From NCBI RefSeq assembly GCF_024362695.1, contig NC_065421.1:8370598-8434597 (forward strand): DNA of 64,000 nucleotides, given 5' to 3'. Made by a program: the position numbers and the translations under genes. Shown one piece after another: positions 29,001 through 38,429 of this stretch. Under the pieces are notes generated by a model. It worked only from the letters and a program-made list of their open reading frames with translations. It searched no databases and was not told where the DNA came from. The DNA comes from Pectinophora gossypiella (Eukaryota; Arthropoda; Insecta; Lepidoptera; Gelechiidae). The first letter of the stretch is position 1; every line of letters begins with the position of its first letter.

Positions 29001-32000
29001 TTTATAGCACTCACCTGTGCTTAGGGAATCTCACAAAGGGAAAATTAAATCGAAACGTCTAATCTCTTCGTCGTCGATGTAATCACGATATTATCATCAC
29101 TAAGTTAAGAGCCACGCTCTTGTCGGTGTAGCATTCTCCATTCTTGTCTATCAAAGGCCAATTCTTTCATTTCCTTATAGACACAACGTTCGCCATATCT
29201 TTAATCTGTTCCATGTAAGCTCTTCTTGTTCTTGCCCTTCCTCTCTTTCCTTGTAGCTTCCCTTCTAAGATGTTACGGTGTAGATCGAAAAGATCGCATG
29301 AGCAAGATTAGGACCCGGTTGTGGTTAACTTGCTCGTCCCGTCTTGACAAGAGCTACGAGTCCCGTACGAGTCGGAGTTTCCTATTATATTGGTTTTTTT
29401 TCCAGCGATGGGCTCAGGATTCTACTGCGGTGGTGTGCTGATATCGTCCCGGTATGTGATGACTGCCGCGCACTGTGTCAAAGGACAGGACCTACCCACC
29501 AACTGGAGGTTGTAAGTATTGCATACATAGCAGGAACTGGCCGCTTCTGCTTCAACGGTATTACTAAACCTGACAGTAAGTCAGGAGGTAACATCTCTTT
29601 TTAGTAATATACTAACAAAGCAAGTCTACTATTATTTATTTAAGTACCAATTTAGGCGATACCTCAAGGCTTTTACCTTCATTGGTGATTGAAGGAATGG
29701 AATTATTGTTTTAGATTCTATTTTGTATACTCTGTACTGTGCAGTTATTTAAGCATCTTATAAGCTGAGGTCTAAAGTAGGCGTATATTAAAGCATGATT
29801 TGAAACCATAATAGGGTTGAATGTGGATTGCTTAGATAATGGATGATCTGTCCTTTTGTGAATTACCAACGCCAAATGAAATATTGCATGATTCAGATAG
29901 TCTCCTTATTAAGACCTATTGTATGGAAATCACAATCAGGAAGTCAGGAAAAATCTCATAATTTTTTTTCCCATTCCTGTGCCTATAGATTGATCTACAC
30001 ATGCTTTGTCAAAGCAAAACTCATGAGAGGACTTTGTACACGAGTGTGGTTTATTTGGTAGGGTCCAATCTCTTGGGTTAACTCAGTGTTATCTTGCACA
30101 TTCAAAGTAGTCGCAGACGACGTGGTATAAGACGTAGGATTTTGTCTCCAGTAAGTAGAACGTAGGTAACCATTATTACCTGGTGGGGGTATTAACTCTT
30201 GGTAATCCACCAGGTCTCAAGTCCGGCTGGGCGAGTGGAACACGTCGAGCATCAACGACTGTGTAATGGACGACTGTGCACATCCTGTGCAGGACGTGCC
30301 GGTTGAGGAGACCATCGCGCATGAGGACTACAACCCTCAGGACTCCAACCAGCATCACGATATAGCGCTGCTGCGGCTCGCCAGACCGGCCAAGTTCAGT
30401 GGTAAGTTGTTTGCAGTTCAAATTGGCAAATACTAAAATGAGATTGATTTGATCATCTTAGACTGGCTTATATTTCTAGATTGGCATGTTATCATTTATC
30501 TTTGACCCATTCAAATATCCTATTATATTTTTTTCTATCCGTTTCTAGACTTCGTCCAGCCTATTTGTCTGCCAGTGACACCTGACACGAGAAACAAAAG
30601 ATTCGAAGGTTACAACATGGAAGTAGCTGGTTGGGGCAAAACTGAAACGCGTAAGTTTATCAACATACCTAACAAATGATCAAAACTTAACAGAGAAGGA
30701 AAAGAGGCCTTTAGCCTTGAACTTACAGACCTTCAGATTGCTTGCTTTGTCACTGAGGAGTAAATAGGTCAATTCTCAAACTACGCCAAATACGGAAGAC
30801 TCGACACAAGCCCTCCTACAACTATACGTTTAATTCTGCTGGCCAGTTATTCTGTGCGCCATGTGGCCGCACCTTCAAATCGAAGTTCGGTTTTGCTAGC
30901 CACATTAGAGCCTATCATAACATCGACCTGGAATAGACATTTAGGAGTCGCCGTCGCCGGACACGGCTTGGATGATGATGATGAGGTCAATTCTCCACGC
31001 TCTCAACATCAGCGTATGTTGTTGCTTTTAATTAAACGCCCAACGAGAGATAATTAGATTTATTGGTAAAAAAGCGCATGACGCTTGTTACACAGAGCGA
31101 GAGATAGAAGGGACTTTCCAATAGATGGCGTTGTTTACTTTAACGTGATAAGTAATTACCTATTTTCTCATTGCTAGGCTACATAATTATTCAAAAATGT
31201 AATGTAATGACGGAAGCATCTATAAAACTAATTGTTGCTTGATATTTTGATCACATTATGTACTAATAGAACGATGTTGCTCACTTGTTGTTGTTTACTT
31301 ATTGCTTCTCTTTATTTTGATCAAAATAATAATGGGTGGAAGATGTAATTGATTCTGGGTGTAGGTAATAAAAAGGGTCACCATTTATACCCAAAAACAA
31401 AGATAAAAGATGCATTATGTCTGTTATCCATGAAATTAGAAGTTTAAACGAAGGAAAAACTGTACAGCGCCATTTATATTATTATTGAGGAACGCAGCTT
31501 GGAAAGTCCCTCATTCATCCAAAATGTCAAATAGAAATATTGCTTTAGTGTGCCTTCAAGCAACAAGAAAAGATGTACTAACATTACGCTGAATAAGTAA
31601 TGGCATTTTGACTTCTATCGTGGTGGTTGTATGGTCGATGATCGCTCTCACGCACTGTTATGTCAGACTTATTATAGAGCCAAAGACCTAAAGATTTTAA
31701 TGATTCAATTTGCTTCCTTGCAGGCTCTCAATCGGACGTGAAGCTCAAAGTGACGGTGCCAGTTGTGAACACGAATGAATGCGCTAGTGTCTACAACAGG
31801 GTGGAGAGACAGATCATTGACAAGCAGCTGTGTGCTGGAGGGAACGCGGGGCAGGACTCATGCCGTGGGGACTCTGGAGGAGCGCTCATGGGTAGGACGG
31901 GGGCGGCACAGAACTGGTTCGCAGTAGGAGTGGTCTCATACGGGCCTTCCCCTTGCGGCACACCTGGCTGGCCCGGCGTCTACACCCGCGTCGGTGCCTA

Positions 32001-32034
32001 CACAGACTGGATACTCTCCAAACTAAGACCCTAG
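26061..32034 (+). CDS. Clip-domain trypsin-like serine protease SP-C
   Basis: Core exons 26061-26130, 26701-26840, 28239-28476, 29406-29511, 30214-30401, 30549-30650, 31724-32034 join into 384 aa with consistent phases (1,0,1,2,1,1). Residues 1-23 are a signal peptide. Clip-domain Cys: 26, 32, 38, 62, 72, 73. A Pro/Ser-rich linker leads to KECG and the activation site after Arg127 (DR|IVGG). Triad: His172 (TAAHC), Asp234 (HDIALL), Ser332 in GDSGGA. Asp326 at the S1 base predicts cleavage after Arg or Lys. The loop pair DC...DCAHP is the CLIPB-type extra disulphide. The Ala after GDSGG replaces the near-universal Pro. A phase 0-0 exon at 27660-27866 could add 69 residues (453 aa). Poly(A) signals AATAAA at 32222 and 32247. 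Expected in haemolymph cascades; the exact homologue is not assigned. Confidence 0.92.
26938..27226. repeat. Palindromic MITE family G, full copy
   Basis: Left arm GTTAGTGACATCGTAACGAA and right arm TTCATTACGATGTCACTAAT, with the paired Phe/T-rich centre. In SP-C between the clip exon and the linker exon; same family as 52-283. Confidence 0.72.
27660..27866 (+). CDS. Candidate cassette exon of SP-C (Lys/Pro/Thr linker)
   Basis: 207 nt with acceptor TTTGCTTCTAG and donor AAG|GTAGCT, open only from the acceptor onward and in phase 0 at both ends, exactly the phase of the SP-C intron it lies in. It codes a low-complexity basic segment: KTPSQPVRRQKTKQNSKKKP, then repeats of the kind KPTPPVKLTPVKKPTTT. 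Inclusion keeps the SP-C frame but would place 69 residues between the fourth Cys of the clip domain and its final CC pair. It may be an alternative exon, a relic of a second clip-protease gene, or a chance frame; the composition is typical of linkers in clip proteases. Confidence 0.5.
28477..29405 (+). other. SP-C intron
   Basis: Intron before the His exon. Apart from the LINE fragment at 29105-29275 nothing is recognised. Confidence 0.55.
29105..29275 (-). mobile_element. LINE 3'-end fragment
   Basis: The minus-strand frame gives KRGRARTRRAYMEQIKDMAN and, after an indel, a TDKSVAL-like end, typical of LINE reverse-transcriptase C-termini. Same family as 3995-4145. Confidence 0.6.
30790..30985 (+). 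mobile_element. LINE C-terminal zinc-finger fragment
   Basis: A plus-strand frame gives FCAPCGRTFKSKFGFASHIR, a C2H2-like finger found in the C-terminal part of many arthropod non-LTR retrotransposon polyproteins, followed by a CTTGGATGATGATGATGAGG tail. In the SP-C intron before the Ser exon. Confidence 0.55.
31080..31520 (+). repeat. Dispersed repeat H, copy 1
   Basis: About 430 bp bearing TTTAACGTGATAAGTAATTA, CTTTATTTTGATCAAAATAA, ATTTATACCCAAAAACAAAG and a GGAACGCAGCTTGGAAAGTC end. Matches 37860-38260 in the same orientation and 41935-42330 inverted. In the last SP-C intron. No coding sequence inside. Confidence 0.7.
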
Positions 32035-33065
32035 ACTAACCCTTGACTGAGATTACACTAGTTATTTTATAATAATGACGTCATCGATCGAAATAGTAAT
32101 TTAAGAAAGTAACGCGCCTGAGCAATCTACTCGTCAAGTGCCATGAAACTTGTATAGTTTTCGTAGATTAATTACAATTATGTTACGTTAATTCTTTTTC
32201 ATTTATGTGTGAAAGAAAGACAATAAATCGATTTAAACTTACATTTAATAAAGTTTTAATATGTAAATAATTTATACACTATAATAATTAGGTCTAAAAT
32301 GACCTTCAACTCGTCACAACTCGCTCCCAGCACCATCCATCACTCACGCCTCATGGTCATACACAATGTGATGAAAATATATTAATTCTATGACGAAAGT
32401 AAAATACAAACATCTGATTATTCCACTAAAAAAGAATACTTAAACCTTGGCACGTAAACTTCATTTTTGTACTTTCACCTTTCTTTGATATTCTTAGCCT
32501 AGGAACTTCCTGGATTTCATAAAGTCACAATAAACAATGATTTATGTATGTAATGAAGCGCATATTACAATGCGCATATTATTCGATTAAAAAGGTTATG
32601 ATTATTTCATTTAAAATTGACTTAAGTCTTTTTCACATCAGTCACACATCACTACCCAACTTCGCCAAAAGTAAAGCAATAACAAAATTAAAAGTAATAA
32701 TAATATGAGAGATTCATTGAATACATGTCTTTGCATGGAATGCAATAGTTAATACTTGGAATGTTAAAGTGCATAAGTAATACATAATAAATGAAAGTTT
32801 AGAAAGCTGCCAGAATAATCCAGTCTTTAGATTCATATACCTAAAGCTGCTTTAACTTTTAGCTTCTTTCATATGTTACAAATAGAAAGTATCCATAACT
32901 TAGTATTCGTTACATGGTTACGAAACTTACGGTGAACTAATAAAATAAAGATATCTGATATTGATTACACTTTGATACTTATATAAGCCTAAGAGATTCA
33001 CTAAATAAATAAATAGAGTAAAAGAACTGTGGGTAGGGTGTTACGTAGTTACCATTTTCGTCATG
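32035..33065. other. Convergent intergenic region
   Basis: The 3' ends of SP-C (plus) and the C14orf119-like gene (minus) face each other here. Poly(A) signals for SP-C at 32222-32227 and 32247-32252. Otherwise nothing recognised. Confidence 0.6.
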
Positions 33066-35531
33066 TTAGGAGGCGGCGGCTATCTCGACCGGGACATTCT
33101 CCGGGACAACGGGGACCTCTGGTTCCGGCTCGGGTTCTTCAACTGGTTCCACATTCACCTGAGGTTCTTCTATCTCTGGTTTTTCTTCAGGGGAATGCAT
33201 CTCGTTTGTCCCGTTCATATCGCCATTTACTGGTGGACCGTTCACGAGCAGATCATTCAGTTTTTCACCGAATTCTGCATCGATCTCCGTGACTCCCTTC
33301 ACCAGCCTGTCCTGCTCCTCCTCAGCCCAAGTTGGGTACCATTCGTTGAATAATTTGATCTAGAACAATACAAAAAGCACGTTAATACATGCATCTCACG
33401 ACGCCTGTAACCCTTTTACCACAAATTGTATAATTACATACATATTGTTAGAATTGATAACCTTCTTCTTTTTTGAACTTGATTAAGGTTATGTTATTAG
33501 TTTTGAGTAAAGAGAAACTTGTTCTGACCAGGGGGTTTAAAAAGGCCACATAGAATCAGTTCATCTAAAAAAGAAATATTGCATTTTGATATATGCTCAT
33601 ATATTAAGTGAGCAATGCAAACAAATATCAAATAGCAATATTGCTTTTTAAGTTTATAGTTTGATGTGGCCTTTTTAACACCCCAGTAAAAATGCAAAAT
33701 GTAAAAGAAGATTCAACCAAATTTTGGATTTGTTATCAACATTGGAAAAGCGTTACTCTCCCTTTACTGGATTATACTCTAGTAAAGCTCGCAATTCACG
33801 ACAATGTCTGGTTTGATCTGTTAGCAGAGAAAAGGGCCAGACGACACAATAGTGGCATGGTACCTCCTGCCACTGACTACATCTGCAGGTCGTGTGGTAG
33901 ATCTTGCCGCTCTCGCAATGGCTTATATAGTCATGAAAAAAGTGTTCCGACACTGTATAAATCATCTGGAAAAGATATACGCTGCCTGATGAATCCCAAA
34001 TTTTCAGCAGACGAAACCACGAGCAAAAGCTAGTAATACATAAAATGCGAAGCATTATCTTTTTAACAAAAAACTGTGGAGATTGACTACGCAAAATACT
34101 GTGGAAGCTGCTATCCACACACGGAACTGGCGGCGGATTGGTCATGTCCTTAGAAGACCTGTGGAACACCCGTCCCGACGAGCTCTGACCTGGTGTGCGC
34201 GTGGAAAACGCAAAAGGCGCGGCCCAAAGAGACCTGGCGACGCTCGGTTGGCCGAGTTAAAAACTCTCGGCATGTCATGGGAGGAAGCTACAGAGGCTGT
34301 AAAAAGATCGCGAGGAGTGGAAATCTGTTATTCCAGCCCTACATCCTAACAGGGGATAAAAGGATTAGAAGAAGACTTCTTAAATCCACCACAGTTATTA
34401 TTCCTCACATAATTATGAGATCAAAGACATAATAAGTATAACATGCTACTACGACATTCCTAGAATGTTCTAAGTTCTTCCGCTTTCCCACACTCCATTT
34501 AAACAATCAGAATGAAATTACTCTTCATTAAGGTTCACCGCAGCTGAAAGTAACAACTTCCTTCGTTGTTTACCTTTCTTTTGAATAATCTTTATGTAAT
34601 TCTATGTCAATGATTATTGCTTCAACAACTCGGTAAAATATTTACAAAGTTAGCCTTCATTCATTATTTAGCAGGCCAGCATAACCAGTCACATACTTGC
34701 ATTTATTAAAACTAATATAATAGTAATGCTTGACATTCAGTATATTGTTACTTGAAGGTTATAAGAAGAGGTGTCACAAATGAACTCTGTCTGTTCAGCA
34801 GAACAGGGGGGCTAAAAAACAGCAAATAAGAAAACACAAACGAAATTCGTCAAAAAATTAAATAGTTACAGAAACCAGAAGAGTTAGAAAGAAATGGAAA
34901 TATGTTCCTATTGCTATACAAGCTACAATCAGCTGCATACAAATGTTTCCAGCCAAGTAGTTAATGCCATCTGCGGCAAATCTACAATAAGTCACGTCAA
35001 AAAAAAAAAGCATACAAATGTCATATATCTAGAATGGGAAAGAGCATTCCTACACCACTGACTTTAACAATTAGTATCTCTGCTGTTAGATGAGACATTA
35101 AAAAACAGATTTAGATTAATCTTTACCATGTTCACTTGGGTAGATTGATGAAAGAAATCTAAAGAACTGCCCACCACAGGACCTAAAGTAGCATTACCTG
35201 GCCCACACCCATGTACTTATCACTGAAGCAAACATTAGTCATACATTCTTCAAACATTATTATTAGTCAATCTCATTGTTGTAGTATTTTGTGGAATTAT
35301 AATTGCATATCAGTTTACAAACAAGTCAAAACTTACACGGCACATGAACAGGCTGACTGGTTTATCTTCACAGGACAAGTTAGCAAGTGTGGCAGCCAGC
35401 AGGTCAGGTTTGCCCCCCCTCGCAGCAGCCAACACGGGTAGGAAGTCCTCCCGTTGCAACTCACTGAACTCCGCAAACCACTGCAGCAGGTAACGGAGTT
35501 GAGCCTCCGATGTGAGCCCAGGTGCCGACAT
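33066..35531 (-). CDS. C14orf119-like protein
   Basis: Two coding exons on the minus strand, 35337-35531 and 33066-33359, splice in phase 0 (CGT|GTAAGT, TTCTAG|ATC) into 162 aa. The start ATG at 35531 lies 26 nt inside its exon in good context (AAGATGT). The N-terminal two-thirds (about residues 10-95) have the pattern of the small eukaryotic C14orf119 family: LRYLLQWFAEFSELQREDFL, then LANLSCEDKPVSLFMCRIKL and FNEWYPTWAEEEQDRLV. The molecular function of that family is not established as far as I know. The last about 55 residues are acidic and Pro/Glu/Val-rich (EEPEPEPEVPVVPENVPVE) and probably disordered, unlike what I recall of vertebrate members. A probable 5' UTR exon ends at 36123 (donor G|GTAAGC) and joins an acceptor at 35557. 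Confidence 0.85.
33528..33686. repeat. Palindromic MITE family F, full copy
   Basis: Starts CAGGGGGTTTAAAAAGGCCA and ends GATGTGGCCTTTTTAACACC, so the two ends are reverse complements. TATTGCATTTTGAT and ATCAAATAGCAATATTGC form the inner arms. In the single coding intron of the C14orf119-like gene. Confidence 0.75.
33760..34390 (+). mobile_element. LINE C-terminal fragments
   Basis: Two frames: RARRHNSGMVPPATDYICRS followed by CGRSCRSRNGLYSH (zinc-finger-like), and RNWRRIGHVLRRPVEHPSRR followed by ALTWCARGKRKRRGPKR, both standard signatures of the C-terminus of insect non-LTR retrotransposon polyproteins. Out of order and frameshifted, hence dead. Within the C14orf119-like intron, opposite strand. 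Confidence 0.65.
34945..35010 (+). repeat. Element D 3' fragment
   Basis: GCCAAGTAGTTAATGCCATC, CGGCAAATCTACAATAAGTC and a poly(A)-like run: the 3' end of element D. Confidence 0.6.
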
Positions 35532-36122
35532 CTTGCGAGCTAGCGGTCGTTGCTCTCCTGGAAGATTTGTCATGTCATTTAAAAATCATTAAAATCACAT
35601 TACTTCATTAGTGTAACAAGTTTCCAAGAATTATAAACCCAATATTAGCACAATATCAGAAAGGACTTGATCCAAATGAAAGTGAATCTAATTCATGAAA
35701 AACTACGCGCGTTTGTGTGTATTGTATTATAACAAAGCAATTGTCACAGCTGCGTGCTTATCACCTTCAAATTCAGGTATTGAGGTAAAGGTGAACAATA
35801 ACTCACCATCAGGGAAAGATAGGCAGACGGTAGACCCAATTAGTAAACTCATTGCGAATTATATCAGTTGGCGAGTAGCAACAGTGGGAGCTACAGAGAA
35901 ACTAAAGTGATTTCGACTTTCTATCGGCGCCTGCCTCCTCCATACAGTCGCAAGGTTAACTACCTGCTATATCAATTTCACCTCTCAACTTTATTATATC
36001 ACCCACGGCACGCGCTTCACTTTCTACCGTCGAATTAACATTTTTATGACGATTACGTTACGATACAAATCTGTTTTTTATGTAATCTTGATGAATAACA
36101 ACAACAAACAAGTTTTGCTTAC

Positions 36123-36200
36123 CTTTGCTTTGAAGTAAACGATTGGAGCAGAGACCCAAAACTGGTTGCCTATTGATGCTCAGGAATGTTTTAAACTGCA
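36123..36200 (-). other. Probable 5' UTR exon of C14orf119-like gene
   Basis: On the minus strand CTTCAAAGCAAAG|GTAAGC is a good donor facing the acceptor CTTCCAG at 35558-35560. The 5' limit and the promoter are not defined; the upper coordinate is a guess. Confidence 0.4.
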
Positions 36201-38429
36201 ATTAGTATTGTTATAGAAGCAAGGTAATGAATGATAACAAAGGAATGGTTTAGTAGGAAACACAATACATTCACTTCGTATTGCAGTAATATCGTAGGCC
36301 TAGCAATGATTGACAATGACAGACAGGCAGGTGAGCGTTCGTCACTGACAGTGACAGTTCGATTTCTTAATAAACGTTTTAGCTTTGACACCTGCTATTT
36401 TGCGACCTTTGGACTTAATATTTCTGCCTAGCAGGTTACCTAGAGTAAAGCGTAATTTAAATCACTGCGTTTTTAGTTTTTGCCAACTAATGACCAATTT
36501 TATTTAGGTATAGCTGGTGAGAAGTGGGTATTATACACCTCTGCCTACCCCTCCGAGGATACACGTGTGATGCCATGTTGTTATTTTATTTACATTATCA
36601 TCGTGACTTAAGTAGTAAGTATCCTCGTTTCACCGAGCTTTATGTTAGTTAGATCAACGTGATAGGTCATGAACTGTCGATCCAACTTTGTTAGTGAAAA
36701 TTGCACTTACGATACCCGGGTTCGAAACGGTACTCCCGGTTTGAGTAGTAGCACGTTATTGAATTAGGTCAAAATTAGGTAATGATTTAAATAAGGAGGT
36801 AATAGTTATAAATGGATGACGAGCATAGTCTCGCGTATATTTAAATATAACATTGTAATAAATAAGTAATAATAGAGGTAACAATAACAAAACGATTAAA
36901 ATTGTAGTCATTTTATTTACAATTATTTAAAAAATATATTTACAGATACAAACATAATCTACACGTTTGTACTTCATTGTAGCAAAAATATTACATTTTG
37001 TATAATTAATCTTATCAGTTAATTATTTTAATTAGTAATTAAATGATATAAAACTAATCCACCTGCTTCTCATTACAATATCACAGATAGATAACAATAC
37101 TTAGGTAGTAACTTGTTTATAGTCTGTTGCATATTGTATCTAGGCTAATGTGTTTAAAAACTTTTAAGTACCTTATATTTTTTTCTGTAATCCTACTTTT
37201 TTAATAATGAGTAAAAATTCATGTTTAGAACATAGATAATAATTGATAACGTGTGGTTTCCAGGATTTGACGACAATACGTTCATCCTCTATTTACATCT
37301 CTACATAATTATGTTAATATATAAAATTACAATATACAACAGACTTTTCGCGTCTCGGCCTTAAAATTATATCTACTTTACATAGAGACACTTTTATGTG
37401 AAAGACAGAATATTTACTGCATTGTAAAAATAGCTGTTAAGTATTAATTGATGACTAGATGTTGAGCTGATACTCTGCTCTGTATAAAAATGTCTTTGAA
37501 TAATAACTATATCGTTATAAAAGTGCTTATTTTAGTAATCACTAAGGAAATAGAGTCTGGCACTTAATTAGCCGACAAAAAATACATGGTAACTGGACCC
37601 CCAAATACACACTGCTAAAGTCATAACTTCATAAGTTTAGAACCTTTCATTTTAGCTTTGCCACAGTCGAGTAAAAGTCGAGTAAAGTCGGTTACTTATA
37701 TAACAGTTTCTCTTATTTTTTAATAGGATACATCACTCGCAACCTGCAACTACTGCCTATTAAACATAAATAGCCAATTACATCCTGCTGCTGGACATTG
37801 GCCTCCTCTCAATCAACCGGAAGGCTTAGCTGTTAGTCCCGGTTTAGTCCGAACACCTCTAAAACACTATAAAATGAGGAACTTTCCGGCGTTGCATAGC
37901 TTTAACGTGATAATTACCTATTTTCTCAGTAAGTACATAATTATTCAAAAATATATAAAAATAATTGCTGTTTGATATTTGGATCACATTATGTATAGAC
38001 TTATATTGCTACCTATATTTTTACATTTTATTTTGATCAGAATAATAATGGAAATAATAATAATAATAATGGAATAATGGAAGATGTAATTGTGCGTGAG
38101 TGTAATAAAAAGGCTCATAATTTATACCCAAAAACAAAGATAAAAAATGCGTTAGCTGTTATCTATGAAATCGGAAGGTTAAACGAAGAAAAAGTACAGC
38201 GCCATTTTTATTGCTTTTGAGAAACGTAGCCTGGAAAATCCATTATTCAGTTTCTATACATTATTAAATAGCTATTTTAGGTCGCCTTTACCAATAGAGA
38301 CAGCATCTTCAGACGATGTGACAATATCTCAACAATGACAAGAGTTTTATGTTGTGATAAGCCAGACTCTAAGATTTGGTGCATAACGCTGAAACTGTTC
38401 TGGTCATTTACATAAAATGATATAGTTAT
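36201..38429. other. Intergenic between two minus-strand genes
   Basis: AT-rich, no gene seen. Contains dispersed repeat H (37860-38260) and a SINE-B-like scrap near 37785-37830 (GACATTGGCCTCCTCTCAAT). Confidence 0.5.
37860..38260 (+). repeat. Dispersed repeat H, copy 2
   Basis: Shares TTTAACGTGATAATTACC, ATTTTGATCAGAATAATAAT and AATTTATACCCAAAAACAAA with the copy at 31080. An AT-rich GGAAATAATAATAATAATAA insertion distinguishes it. Confidence 0.65.

Noticed and set aside
31110..31119. GGGACTTTCC, a perfect NF-kappaB-type site near an immune-type protease gene
   Set aside because: It lies in the last intron of SP-C at the edge of dispersed repeat H, so a chance match is more likely than a cluster-specific immune enhancer.
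33753..34169. 138-codon minus-strand frame
   Set aside because: Antisense to LINE zinc-finger and C-terminal fragments whose plus-strand translations are recognisable.
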